DNA of 13,771 nt from an uncultured Burkholderiaceae bacterium (lineage in GTDB: Bacteria; Pseudomonadota; Gammaproteobacteria; Burkholderiales; Burkholderiaceae_C): contig CALIDR010000032.1 in NCBI GenBank assembly GCA_938022295.1, positions 1-13,771 on the forward strand, read 5' to 3'. Under the pieces are notes generated by a model. That model saw nothing but the letters and a program-made list of their open reading frames with translations. It did no database searches and had not been told where the DNA came from. Made by a program: the position numbers and the translations under genes. Below, piece after piece: positions 1-8,064 of the stretch. Numbering within the stretch: the stretch's first letter is position 1; every line of letters starts with the position of its first letter.

Positions 1-146
1 GTGTGAGCCCGCAGCGGGTGCCGCCTGGCGCGACGCCGCGACCGCCGCACATCGCCCGAAAAGAGCCGACCTTCACGAACGCACCCAAGGGGCCGAAATC
101 AGCCGGTCACGTTCAGCAATTGAAAGCGAAGGCGTATCAGACCGGA

Positions 147-2207
147 TCAGGCCGGCAGCGGCTCGGCGGGCGCGGCGGCGGGGACCGCGGCGTCGGCGGC
201 GAACAGTGCGGCGATGCGCTCCGGCGGCACCGGCCGGCCATAGAGCCAGCCCTGGTGGCGCCAGCAGCCCATCGCGCGCAGGCATTCGCGCTGGGCCTCG
301 GTCTCCACGCCCTCGGCGACGACCTCGATCTCGAGCGCGCGCGCGAGCGCGACGATGGCCTGCGTCAGCGTGTGGTCGCCAGCGTCGCCCGGCAGGTCGC
401 GCACGAAGCTGCGGTCGACCTTGAGCTTGTCGGGCTTGAGCAGCTTCAGGTACGACAGCGACGAGTAGCCGGTGCCGAAGTCGTCCAGCGCCAGCGTGAC
501 CCCCATCGCGCGCAGCGGCTCGAGCAGCGCGACGGCACGGTCGATCTCGGGCCCGTCGCGGTCCGACAGCAGCGCGCTCTCCGTCAGTTCGAGCTCCAGG
601 CGCGCCGGCGCGACGCCGTGGCGCTCGACGGCGGCACGCACCTGGCCGGGCAGCGAGTCGTCGTGCACCTGCACCGCCGAGACGTTGACCGCCACCGTCA
701 GCGGCGGCAGCCCGGCGGCGTCCCAGGCCGCGACCTGCGCGCACGCGGCGTCGAGCGTCCAGGCGCCGATGCGCCGCACGAGTCCGCTCTGCTCGGCCAT
801 CGCGATGAACTGGTCCGGCATCAGCAGCCCGCGCTCGGGATGCTGCCAGCGCAGCAGCGCCTCGCAGCCGACGACGCGCCCGCGCTGGGTGTCGACGATG
901 GGCTGGAAGTGCAGGCGCAGCTCGCCGCGGTCGATGCCCTGCGCGAGTTCGCGCTCGAGCACCAGCCACTCGAGCTGGGCGTTGTCGCGCTCGGCCTCGA
1001 AGAAGCCCACCCCCGCCTTGCCCTGCTGCTTGACGCGGAACATCGCGAGGTCGGCGTGCTGCACCAGCGTCTCGAAGTCGGTGCCGTGCTCGGGGAACAG
1101 CGCCACGCCGATGCTCGCCGAGACCTGCGCCGGCGCGCCGGCACGGCCGAGCGCGACCGGCGCGCTGAGCTCGTTCAGCAGCCGCTCGGCGACCGTGCGC
1201 ACGGCGTCGGCGTCGCCCGGCTCGGCCAGCACGACGAGGAACTCGTCGCCGCCGAGGCGGCAGACGATGTCGGCCTCGCGCAGCGTGGCCGTCATGCGGC
1301 GGCTGAGCGCGAGCAGCAGTTCGTCGCCGGCGGTGTGGCCGAGCGTGTCGTTGACCTTCTTGAAGCGGTCGAGGTCGATGAACAGGATCGCCAGCGGGTC
1401 GCCGGCGCGGCGCGCGGCGGCGAGCTGGTGCTGCGTCAGCTCCTCGAACAGCGTGCGGTTGGGCAGCGCCGTCAGGGGGTCGAACATCGCCCGCATGTGC
1501 AGCTCGGCGTTCTTGTTCTCGAGCTCGGCGAACAGCGCGAGCAGGCGTGCGCGCACCTCGTTGAGGTGCTGGCCGAGCTGGCCAATCTCGTCGCGCCGCT
1601 GCCACGGCACCTCGGGCGCCGGCTCGCGCAGCACGAGCGCGCTGGCCTGCGCCTTCAGACGGTCGAGCGGGCGCAGCAGGCGCGCGGACAGCACCGCCAG
1701 CAGCACGAACACGCCCACCGCCACCTGCGCCGGCACCAGCCACCACATCAGGTGGCGCCGCTCGGCGAGCAGGCGGTCGATCTCAGTGTCGTCGAACCCC
1801 AGGCGCAGCCGCGCGATGCGCCGCCCCTCGTGAATCACCGGCACCTCGGCGCTGACGACCGGCACGTCGGCGCCGCACGCGCTGGCCTGCACGACGATCG
1901 GCTTCTCGGCGCGCGCCGGCTGCAGGTCCAGCACCTCGACGCTGCACACCGAAGGTTCGGCGACGATCTGCTGCGCGGCGGCGTTGAGTGCCGCCTCGTC
2001 GAGCGTCCAAGCGGGCTCGGTCATCACCGCCGCGCTCAGCACGCGCACGGCGGCGCGGTTGCGTTCGACCAGCGGCTCGTGGGCGGCGCGCGAGAAGTGG
2101 TGGTCGAGCGCGATCACCATCAGCGCCGGCAGCAGCACGCCGAGCACGATCGCGCCGATCACGGTGGAGCGGATCGACAGCGGCTCCGACCAGTGCCAGC
2201 CTTTCAC
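147..2207 (-). CDS. membrane-anchored GGDEF-EAL cyclic-di-GMP turnover protein
   Basis: A 686-residue inner-membrane signalling protein. Order of parts: TM helix about 14-34; periplasmic region 35-152 with Cys88 and Cys111; second TM about 153-177; HAMP-like linker 178-230; GGDEF domain about 240-405; EAL domain about 410-675. The GGDEF motif (319-323) is intact, and RxxD lies at 310-313, five residues upstream, which is the spacing of the c-di-GMP inhibitory I-site. The EAL domain keeps EALLRW (449-454), N508, ELTES (540-544), DDFGTG (575-580), K596, AEGVE (631-635) and Q652, so phosphodiesterase activity is expected. The family's usual GCD is GCW here (Trp649). The GTG start at 2207 places the first helix at the N-terminus; the frame stays open far upstream, but that stretch reads as Arg/Ala-rich non-coding sequence. 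Only a weak GGGAA precedes the start. It stands alone in transcription. Which activity dominates, and the periplasmic ligand, cannot be read from sequence. Confidence 0.93.
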   Translation of the reverse strand: MKGWHWSEPLSIRSTVIGAIVLGVLLPALMVIALDHHFSRAAHEPLVERNRAAVRVLSAAVMTEPAWTLDEAALNAAAQQIVAEPSVCSVEVLDLQPARAEKPIVVQASACGADVPVVSAEVPVIHEGRRIARLRLGFDDTEIDRLLAERRHLMWWLVPAQVAVGVFVLLAVLSARLLRPLDRLKAQASALVLREPAPEVPWQRRDEIGQLGQHLNEVRARLLALFAELENKNAELHMRAMFDPLTALPNRTLFEELTQHQLAAARRAGDPLAILFIDLDRFKKVNDTLGHTAGDELLLALSRRMTATLREADIVCRLGGDEFLVVLAEPGDADAVRTVAERLLNELSAPVALGRAGAPAQVSASIGVALFPEHGTDFETLVQHADLAMFRVKQQGKAGVGFFEAERDNAQLEWLVLERELAQGIDRGELRLHFQPIVDTQRGRVVGCEALLRWQHPERGLLMPDQFIAMAEQSGLVRRIGAWTLDAACAQVAAWDAAGLPPLTVAVNVSAVQVHDDSLPGQVRAAVERHGVAPARLELELTESALLSDRDGPEIDRAVALLEPLRAMGVTLALDDFGTGYSSLSYLKLLKPDKLKVDRSFVRDLPGDAGDHTLTQAIVALARALEIEVVAEGVETEAQRECLRAMGCWRHQGWLYGRPVPPERIAALFAADAAVPAAAPAEPLPA

Positions 2208-2393
2208 GGGCGGTTCCCGATCTCGCGTCGCGTTTCGGCCCGAGGCGTCGCCGCGACCGTCCGCCGCCCGCGCGGGGCGGCGGCACCGGCGGCGCGCGGA
2301 CGCGGGCAGCGCCCCGCGGACGCCGCGCCCCGCCATCCCGAGGACCCCTCCAGCCACGCCATGGCGCGTTATCGGCGGGGGGGCGATCGGCGT

Positions 2394-2399
2394 TAGGCT
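2394..2399 (+). promoter_or_regulatory. possible -10 element (TAGGCT) for a leaderless ghrA transcript
   Basis: TAGGCT fits the loose TAnnnT form of a -10 box and ends six bases before the ghrA ATG. A transcript starting at the usual distance would begin at or within a base or two of the ATG. No Shine-Dalgarno sequence is visible there, which agrees with a leaderless message. No -35 box is recognisable. This is a weak call from spacing only. Confidence 0.3.
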
Positions 2400-2405
2400 G
2401 CGCGG

Positions 2406-3368
2406 ATGGACATCCTGCTGACCGGCGGGTTCGACCCCGCCGAACGTGAACGATGGCACGTTTTGCTCGCCGCGGCGCTGGCCGGCGCGCTGCCGCAGGC
2501 GCGCCTGTGGGTCGACGACGACGCGTTCGATCCGGCGCGCATCGCGGTGGCGGTGGTCGCCAACCCGGCGCCGGGCACGCTGCAGCGGCTGCCGGGGCTG
2601 CGCCTCGTGCACTCGCTGTGGGCGGGGGTGGACCGCCTGCTCGCCGACCCGACGCTGCCTCCGGGCGTGCCGATCGTGCGCATGGTCGACCCGGCGATGA
2701 ACGCCGCGATGGCGCAGACCGCGCTGTGGGCGGTGCTGGCGCTGCACCGCGGCTTGTTCGCCTACGCCCGCCGCCAGCGCGAGCGCTGCTGGCGCGCGCA
2801 CGCGCAGCGGCGTGCCGACGAGGTGGGGGTGACGCTGCTCGGCCTCGGCCAGATGGGGCGCGCCGTCGCGCAGGTGCTGGTGCCGCTCGGCTACCGCGTC
2901 GCCGGCTGGACGCTGCACCCGCAGCCGCCGGCGGCCGACGGCGTCGCGCGCCACGCCGGGGCCGAGGCGCTCGGGCCGCTGCTGGCCACGAGCGACATCG
3001 TCGTCAACCTGCTGCCGCTGACGCCGGCCACCCGGGGGCTGATCGACGCCCGCTTCCTCGCCGCGCTGCCGCGCGGCGCCGGGCTGGTCAACCTGGCACG
3101 CGGCGCCCATGTCGTCGAGGCCGACCTGCTCGCCGCGCTCGACACCGGGCACCTGCGCGACGCCGTGCTCGACGTCTTCGCGACCGAGCCGCTGCCGCCG
3201 GCGCACCCGTTCTGGAGCCACCCGCGGGTCGCCGTGCTGCCGCACGCCGCGGCAGCGACGGACCCGCGCAGCGCCAGTGCCGTCGTCGCCCGCCGCCTGG
3301 CGGCGTGGGCGGCGGGCACGACGCCGGCGCGGCTTCCCGGCTTCGTCGACCGCGGGCGCGGTTACTGA
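2406..3368 (+). CDS. ghrA: GhrA-like glyoxylate/hydroxypyruvate reductase (D-2-hydroxyacid dehydrogenase family)
   Basis: 320 residues, close to the 312 of E. coli GhrA; cytosolic; expected to reduce glyoxylate to glycolate and hydroxypyruvate to glycerate with NAD(P)H. The Rossmann loop GLGQMG is at 146-151. The catalytic set is Arg232 in NLARG (229-233), Glu261 in DVFATEPLPP and His280 in LPHAAA. The run HVVEADLLAALDTG (235-248) and the C-terminal VDRGRGY are strongly GhrA-like and separate it from SerA or lactate dehydrogenases. After the second beta strand, where as I recall E. coli GhrA has an Arg-containing NADP-phosphate site (WSRTRK), this protein reads WTLHPQ (168-173), so coenzyme preference may differ. 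The gene is monocistronic here, with no Shine-Dalgarno before the ATG. Its last seven bases overlap the end of holA on the other strand, leaving no room for a separate terminator. Confidence 0.88.
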   Translation: MDILLTGGFDPAERERWHVLLAAALAGALPQARLWVDDDAFDPARIAVAVVANPAPGTLQRLPGLRLVHSLWAGVDRLLADPTLPPGVPIVRMVDPAMNAAMAQTALWAVLALHRGLFAYARRQRERCWRAHAQRRADEVGVTLLGLGQMGRAVAQVLVPLGYRVAGWTLHPQPPAADGVARHAGAEALGPLLATSDIVVNLLPLTPATRGLIDARFLAALPRGAGLVNLARGAHVVEADLLAALDTGHLRDAVLDVFATEPLPPAHPFWSHPRVAVLPHAAAATDPRSASAVVARRLAAWAAGTTPARLPGFVDRGRGY

Positions 3369-4459
3369 CGCGCCGCGCTGCCGGCGCGCAGTGCCAGCCG
3401 CGGGGCCGACGGCGGGCGCAGCGCCTGCAGCGTCGCCAGCACGAGGCGGCGCAGCGCGTCCCACGGGTCGAGCGGCCAGTGCGGGTGCTTCAGCCCCTTG
3501 ACGATGCCGTCGCACACGCTGGCCGCCTCGACCAGGCGCGCCAGCGTGCGCTCGTCGAGCTGCGCCAGCGCGCGTTCGAACAGGCGCTCGCGTGCGCCCC
3601 ACACCCGCGCCTCGCGCAGCGCGATCGGCAGCGGGCGGCCGGCGTCGAGCGCGCGGCGCACCTGCTGCAGCGCGAGCAGGTCGGCGGCGAGCGTCCAGTG
3701 CACGAGCACCGGCGCCTCGCCCTCGGCGCGCAGGCCGTCGAGCATGCGCAGCGCGCGCGCGACCTGCGCGCCGAGCACGGCCTCGCCGAGCTTGAACACG
3801 TCGTAGCGCGCGACGTTGAGCACCGCCTGCTCGACCTGCTCGAACGACAGCACGCCGCCGGGGTGGAGCAGGGCCAGCTTCTGCAGCTCCTGGTGGGCGG
3901 CCAGCAGGTGGCCTTCGACGCGGTCGGCGAAGAAGGCGAGCGTGCGCTCGCCCTCCTCGCCGTCGGCCACGCGCTGGCCCTGCGCGGCCAGGCGCTGGGC
4001 GATCCAGCGCGGCAGGTCGCGCCGTTCGACGGCGTCGACGCGCACCGTGACGCCCGCGGCGTCGAGGGCGGCGAACCAGCCGCTGCGCAGCTGCTGGCCG
4101 TCCAGCCTCGGCAGCAGCACCAGCGTCAGCACGTCGTCGGCGGGCGTCTGCGCGCAGCGCTGCAGCGCCTGCGAGCCGTCCGTCCCGGGCTTGCCCGACG
4201 GGATGCGGATCTCGATCAGCTGGCGCTCGGCGAACAGGCTCATCGCCTGCGCGGCGCCGAGCACGCCGCTCCAGTCGAAGTGTGCGCCGGAGACGGTGAA
4301 CACCTTGCGTTCGGCGAAGCCGGCCGCGCGCGCGGCGGCGCGGATCGCGTCGGCCGCCTCCTGCACGAGCAGCGGCTCGTCGCCGTGCACGGCGTACAGC
4401 GGCTTCAGGCCGCGCGCGTCGCGCAGGTGGGCGGCGAGCTGCTCGGCGCGCAGCTGCAT
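3362..4459 (-). CDS. holA: DNA polymerase III subunit delta
   Basis: 365 residues (E. coli HolA has 343). Delta opens the beta sliding clamp as part of the clamp-loader complex. The N-terminus LKPLYAVHGDEPLLVQEAAD (18-37) matches the family's Y-L-hydrophobic-G-DP-LL-QE pattern, and AQAMSLFAERQLIEI matches the strand and helix in which E. coli delta carries its beta-binding MSLF motif. RRDLPRWIAQRL and the following EGHLLAAHQELQKLALL correspond to the delta lid region, and VEQAVLNVARYDVFKLGEAVL begins the collar domain. It is the last gene of a seven-gene leftward run. The ATG lies six bases after the lptE stop, which suggests translational coupling because no good ribosome-binding site is visible. 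The lptE-holA order is common in proteobacteria. The stop overlaps the end of ghrA by seven bases tail-to-tail. Confidence 0.95.
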   Translation of the reverse strand: MQLRAEQLAAHLRDARGLKPLYAVHGDEPLLVQEAADAIRAAARAAGFAERKVFTVSGAHFDWSGVLGAAQAMSLFAERQLIEIRIPSGKPGTDGSQALQRCAQTPADDVLTLVLLPRLDGQQLRSGWFAALDAAGVTVRVDAVERRDLPRWIAQRLAAQGQRVADGEEGERTLAFFADRVEGHLLAAHQELQKLALLHPGGVLSFEQVEQAVLNVARYDVFKLGEAVLGAQVARALRMLDGLRAEGEAPVLVHWTLAADLLALQQVRRALDAGRPLPIALREARVWGARERLFERALAQLDERTLARLVEAASVCDGIVKGLKHPHWPLDPWDALRRLVLATLQALRPPSAPRLALRAGSAARQ

Positions 4460-4465
4460 CGGCGC

Positions 4466-4960
4466 TCAGGACGCGGGGGCGGCGGCCAGGCGGCGCAGCA
4501 CCTGCAGCGCGATATCGGCCTCCATCGCCCGCCACAGGGTCTGCTCTTCCTGCGCCTTGGCCAGCGCGGCGGTCTCGCTGTAGCTCATCTGGCGGCTCTG
4601 CGCGACTTCCACCGGCGCCAGCAGCGGCTGGCCGCCGCGCGTGCTCAGGCGGTAGACGAGGCGCGAGACGAGCACCACCTCGCGCACCTGGCCGGCGGCC
4701 GTCGTCGCCGACACGCTGCGCCGGCGCTCGTCGGCGAGCGCCTCGAGCACGGCGTCGGCCTGCCGCGGGTCGTCGACGACGACGACGCCTTCGGGCAGCG
4801 CACGCCGCAGCTCGTCGGCGGTGCCGGTGCGGCCCGAGAAGCCGACGAGCGCCAGCCGCGCGAACGGCAGGTCGGGTGCGCGGCGCAGCGCGAAGCCGCA
4901 GCCCCCCGTGGCGGCTGCGAGCAGCAGCAGGGCGGCGCGACGCCGCGAGAGCCGGCCCAC
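4466..4960 (-). CDS. lptE: LPS-assembly lipoprotein LptE
   Basis: 164 residues. LptE plugs the LptD barrel and helps insert lipopolysaccharide into the outer leaflet of the outer membrane. The N-terminus MGRLSRRR then LLLLAAATGGC is a lipoprotein signal peptide with Cys21 as the lipidated residue; the -3 position is Thr rather than the usual Leu, so the lipobox is slightly atypical. CGFALR right after the cleavage site is the conserved LptE signature. The body keeps VVLVSRLVYRLSTRGGQPLLAPVEVAQSRQMSYSE (about 95-128), typical of the family fold. The GTG start lies six bases after the leuS stop and is chosen because it gives a complete signal peptide. It sits between leuS and holA, the common proteobacterial order. 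Confidence 0.93.
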   Translation of the reverse strand: MGRLSRRRAALLLLAAATGGCGFALRRAPDLPFARLALVGFSGRTGTADELRRALPEGVVVVDDPRQADAVLEALADERRRSVSATTAAGQVREVVLVSRLVYRLSTRGGQPLLAPVEVAQSRQMSYSETAALAKAQEEQTLWRAMEADIALQVLRRLAAAPAS

Positions 4961-4966
4961 CGCGGT

Positions 4967-7615
4967 TCAGACGACGACGTTGACCAGCCGCCCGGGCACG
5001 ACGACGATCTTCTTCGGCGGCCGGCCCTCGGCGAAGCGCACGCACTCGGGGCTGGCGACGGCGGCTGCCTCGATCGCCGCGCGGTCGGCGGTGGCGCTGA
5101 CGCGGATCGCGCCGCGGTGCTTGCCGTTGACCTGCAGCACGAGTTCGATCTCGTCGCGCTGCAGTGCCGCCTCGTCGACCGCGGGCCACGGGGCGTCGAT
5201 CAGGTCGCCGAACTCGTCGGCGTAGCCGAGCTCGACCCACAGCACGTGCGCGATGTGCGGCGCGGCCGGGTACAGCACGCGCAGCAGCAGCCCGAGGCCC
5301 TCGCGCAGCGCGGCGTCGTCGCACACGCCGTCGACGAGCCGGGCGTCCTCGAGCGCGTTGAGCATCTTCATCGCGCCCGAGACGACGGTGTTGTATTGCA
5401 GCCGCTCGTAGTCGTGGCTGACCTGGCGCAGCAGGGTGTGCATCTCGTGGCGCAGCGCGCGCGCCGCGGGGCTGCAGGCGGCCATCGACTCGCCGCGGCT
5501 GGCGCGCACGACCTCGGCGCGGCGCGCGGCGAACGTCCACAGCCGCCGCAGGTAGCGGTAGGTGCCCTCGGCGCCGGAGTCCGACCACGCCGCGCTCTGG
5601 TCCGGCGGGCCGGCGAACATCGTGAACAGGCGCGCGGTGTCGGCGCCGAAGCGGGCGATGATGTCCTTCGGCTCGACGACGTTGTTCTTGCTCTTGGACA
5701 TCTTCTCGATGCCGCCGAGCATCACCGGCAGTCCGTCGGCCTTGGCCGTGGCACCCACCGGGTGGCCGCGCTCGTCGTATCGCACGTCGACCTCGGCGGG
5801 ATAGAACCAGCGCCGCTTGCCGTGCGCGTCGTCGCGGTAGAAGCACTCGTTGAGCAGCATGCCCTGCGTGAACAGGCGCGTGAACGGCTCGTCGAAGCGC
5901 ACCAGGCCGCAGTCGCGCATCGCCTTGGTCCAGAAGCGCGCGTACAGCAGGTGCAGCACGGCGTGCTCGATGCCGCCGATGTACTGGTCCATCGGCATCC
6001 AGTAGTCGTTGCGCGCGTCGACCATCGCGCCTTCGCTGTCGGGGCAGCAGTAGCGCATGTAGTACCACGCCGAGTCGACGAAGGTGTCCATCGTGTCGGT
6101 CTCGCGGCGCGCCTCGGCGCCGCAGCGCGGGCAGGCGACGTGCAGGAACGACTCGCACCTGTTCAGCGGGTTGCCGCTGCCGTCGGGCACCAGGTCCTCC
6201 GGCAGCAGGACCGGCAGGTCCTGCTCGGGCACCGGCACGTCGCCGCACGACGGGCAGTGGACGATCGGGATCGGCGTGCCCCAGTAGCGCTGCCGGCTGA
6301 TGCCCCAGTCGCGCAGCCGCCAGGTCGTCTTCTTCTCGCCCAGACCCTGGGCGGCGAGCAGTTCGGCCGCCTTGTCGACCGCGGCCTCGTGCGCCAGGCC
6401 GTCGAGCACGCCCGAGTTCACGCAGCGCCCGCGCCGCTTGTCGGCATACCAGTCGGCCCACGCGTCGGCGGAGAACGTCTCGCCCTCGACCGCGATCACG
6501 GGCCGGATCGGCAGGCCGTAGGTCTTCGCGAACGCGAAGTCGCGCTCGTCGTGCGCCGGCACGCCCATCACGGCGCCGTCGCCGTAGCCCATCAGCACGT
6601 AGTTGCCGACCCACACCGGCACCGCCTCGCCGGTCAGCGGGTGGGTGACGCAAAGGCCCGTGGGCAGACCGGCCTTCTCCTTCGTCGCGAGCTCCGCCTC
6701 CGTCGTGCCGCCGTGGCGGCACTCGTCGATGAAGGCGGCCAGCGTCGGGCTCTTCTTCGCCGCGTGGGCGGCCAGCGGGTGCTCAGGGGCGACGGCGCAG
6801 AACGTGACGCCCATGATCGTGTCGGCGCGCGTCGTGAACACGTACAGCCGCCCGCCGCCGATGGGTTCGCCGTCGTCGCCGCGGATGTCGTGCGGGAACG
6901 CGAAGCGCACGCCTTCGCTCCGGCCGATCCAGTGCTCCTGCATCAGGCGCACGCGCTCGGGCCAGCCGGCGAGGTAGCTCGGGCTCGCCGGGTCGGCGAC
7001 GCCGGCGAGCAGCTCGTCGGCGTACTTCGTGATCGCGAGGTAGTAGCCCGGGATCTCGCGCTTCTCGACGATCGCGCCGCTGCGCCAGCCGCGGCCGTCG
7101 ACGACCTGCTCGTTGGCGAGCACGGTCTGGTCGACCGGGTCCCAGTTGACGACCTGCGTCTTCTTGTAGGCGATGCCCTTGTCGAGCAGCTTCAGGAAGA
7201 ACCACTGGTTCCAGCGGTAGTACGACGGGTCGCAGGTCGCGATCTCGCGCGACCAGTCGAATGCCAGGCCGAGCGGCTGCATCTGCGCCTTCATGTCGGC
7301 GATGTTGGCCCGCGTCCACTTCGCCGGCGCGACGCCGTTGTCGATCGCCGCGTTCTCGGCCGGCAGGCCGAACGCGTCCCAGCCCATCGGCATCAGCACG
7401 TTGTAGCCGCGCATGCGCAGCTGGCGCGCCATCATGTCGTTGATGGTGTAGTTGCGCACGTGCCCCATGTGCAGCTTGCCGCTCGGGTAGGGCAGCATCG
7501 AGCAGGCGTAGAACTTCGGCTTGCCCGAGTCTTCGACGACGCGGTAGGCGTCGCGCTCGGCCCAGTGGCGCTGCGCGGCCGCCTCGACCTCGACGGGGAG
7601 GTATTTCTCGTTCAT
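4967..7615 (-). CDS. leuS: leucyl-tRNA synthetase
   Basis: 882 residues; class Ia synthetase charging tRNA-Leu. The HIGH-type motif is HMGH at 49-52 (context PYPSGKLHMGH), and KMSKS is at 638-642. The CP1 editing domain is present, with the threonine-rich TTRADT (261-266) and MGYGDGAVMGVPAHDERD (342-359), so mischarged Ile/Val/norvaline tRNA should be hydrolysed. Two CxxC pairs (Cys454/457 and Cys495/498) form the zinc-binding insert. The C-terminal anticodon-binding and tail domains run to the final VNVVV. All hallmark motifs are intact. The ATG is 23 bases after the exbD stop. No Shine-Dalgarno is visible, but TACAAT lies just upstream, so it may have its own promoter inside the operon. Confidence 0.98.
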   Translation of the reverse strand: MNEKYLPVEVEAAAQRHWAERDAYRVVEDSGKPKFYACSMLPYPSGKLHMGHVRNYTINDMMARQLRMRGYNVLMPMGWDAFGLPAENAAIDNGVAPAKWTRANIADMKAQMQPLGLAFDWSREIATCDPSYYRWNQWFFLKLLDKGIAYKKTQVVNWDPVDQTVLANEQVVDGRGWRSGAIVEKREIPGYYLAITKYADELLAGVADPASPSYLAGWPERVRLMQEHWIGRSEGVRFAFPHDIRGDDGEPIGGGRLYVFTTRADTIMGVTFCAVAPEHPLAAHAAKKSPTLAAFIDECRHGGTTEAELATKEKAGLPTGLCVTHPLTGEAVPVWVGNYVLMGYGDGAVMGVPAHDERDFAFAKTYGLPIRPVIAVEGETFSADAWADWYADKRRGRCVNSGVLDGLAHEAAVDKAAELLAAQGLGEKKTTWRLRDWGISRQRYWGTPIPIVHCPSCGDVPVPEQDLPVLLPEDLVPDGSGNPLNRCESFLHVACPRCGAEARRETDTMDTFVDSAWYYMRYCCPDSEGAMVDARNDYWMPMDQYIGGIEHAVLHLLYARFWTKAMRDCGLVRFDEPFTRLFTQGMLLNECFYRDDAHGKRRWFYPAEVDVRYDERGHPVGATAKADGLPVMLGGIEKMSKSKNNVVEPKDIIARFGADTARLFTMFAGPPDQSAAWSDSGAEGTYRYLRRLWTFAARRAEVVRASRGESMAACSPAARALRHEMHTLLRQVSHDYERLQYNTVVSGAMKMLNALEDARLVDGVCDDAALREGLGLLLRVLYPAAPHIAHVLWVELGYADEFGDLIDAPWPAVDEAALQRDEIELVLQVNGKHRGAIRVSATADRAAIEAAAVASPECVRFAEGRPPKKIVVVPGRLVNVVV

Positions 7616-7623
7616 GGCGAAGG

Positions 7624-7629
7624 ATTGTA
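7624..7629 (-). promoter_or_regulatory. possible internal -10 box (TACAAT) for leuS
   Basis: Read leftward, TACAAT matches five of six bases of TATAAT and ends eight bases before the leuS ATG, in the only AT-leaning stretch of the exbD-leuS gap. Transcription would begin at or just before the ATG, giving a leaderless or nearly leaderless message. No -35 box is recognisable, so this is tentative. Confidence 0.35.
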
Positions 7630-7638
7630 GGGAGGGGG

Positions 7639-8064
7639 TCAGCGCGGCGCCGGCGGAGCCTCGGTGACGAAGCCCACCCGCGTGAGACCGGCCTGCTGCA
7701 CGAGCGCGATCAGCTCGGCCACCCGTCCGTAGGGCACGCCGCGGTCGGCGCGCAGCTGCACTTCCAGGCGCGGGTTCAGGCGCCCCGCCTCGGCCAGGCG
7801 CTGCGCGAGCACGTCCGCCGGCAGCGGCTGCTCGCCCCAGTACAGCGTGCCGCCGGCGTCGATCGCCAGGGTGACGAAGTCGGTCGCCTCGCCCACCGTC
7901 GCGCTTTCGGCCTGCGGCAGGTCCAGCCGCAGGCTCGGCGCCAGCAGCGGCGCGGTGATGATGAAGATCACCAGCAGCACGAGCATGACGTCGATCAGCG
8001 GCGTCATGTTGATGTCGCTCATCGGCCGGCCGCTGCCGGGGCGTTCGAGCTTGCCGAAGCTCAC
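7639..8064 (-). CDS. exbD: ExbD/TolR-family biopolymer transport protein
   Basis: 141 residues; single-pass inner-membrane partner of the ExbB/TolQ proton channel, coupling proton-motive force to outer-membrane processes. The family signature DINMTPLIDVMLVLLVIF lies at 17-34. Asp25 in the membrane helix is the conserved proton-binding residue (Asp25 in E. coli ExbD as well). The periplasmic domain follows, with RADRGVPYGRVAELI (105-119) typical of ExbD/TolR. The start is GTG, and its GTGA overlaps the exbB stop by four bases, the classic coupled arrangement. The frame is open further upstream, but only this start gives a family-sized protein. With no tonB, tolA, tolB or pal adjacent, ExbD is preferred to TolR, though the choice is not certain. 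Confidence 0.93.
   Translation of the reverse strand: MSFGKLERPGSGRPMSDINMTPLIDVMLVLLVIFIITAPLLAPSLRLDLPQAESATVGEATDFVTLAIDAGGTLYWGEQPLPADVLAQRLAEAGRLNPRLEVQLRADRGVPYGRVAELIALVQQAGLTRVGFVTEAPPAPR

Noticed and set aside
1..146. A gene, terminator or promoter at the left edge
   Set aside because: No frame with family-like sequence, no hairpin with T-tract after the GGDEF-EAL stop, and no correctly spaced promoter boxes were seen.
3..2396. An open frame of about 800 codons on the + strand opposite the GGDEF-EAL gene
   Set aside because: Low-complexity Arg/Ala/Gln/His-rich translation, no recognisable domain, and entirely antisense to a gene with intact motifs.
2208..6722. Upstream extension of the GGDEF-EAL reading frame to more than 2000 residues
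   Set aside because: The frame stays open through the ghrA and leuS regions by composition only. The real protein begins at the GTG at 2207 with a membrane helix; upstream residues show no domain.
2453..7630. A very long open frame on the + strand (about 1700 codons) opposite holA, lptE and leuS
   Set aside because: It is antisense to three well-recognised genes, its translation is Arg/Ala/Gly/His/Gln-rich with no domain, and GC-saturated third positions routinely keep such frames open.
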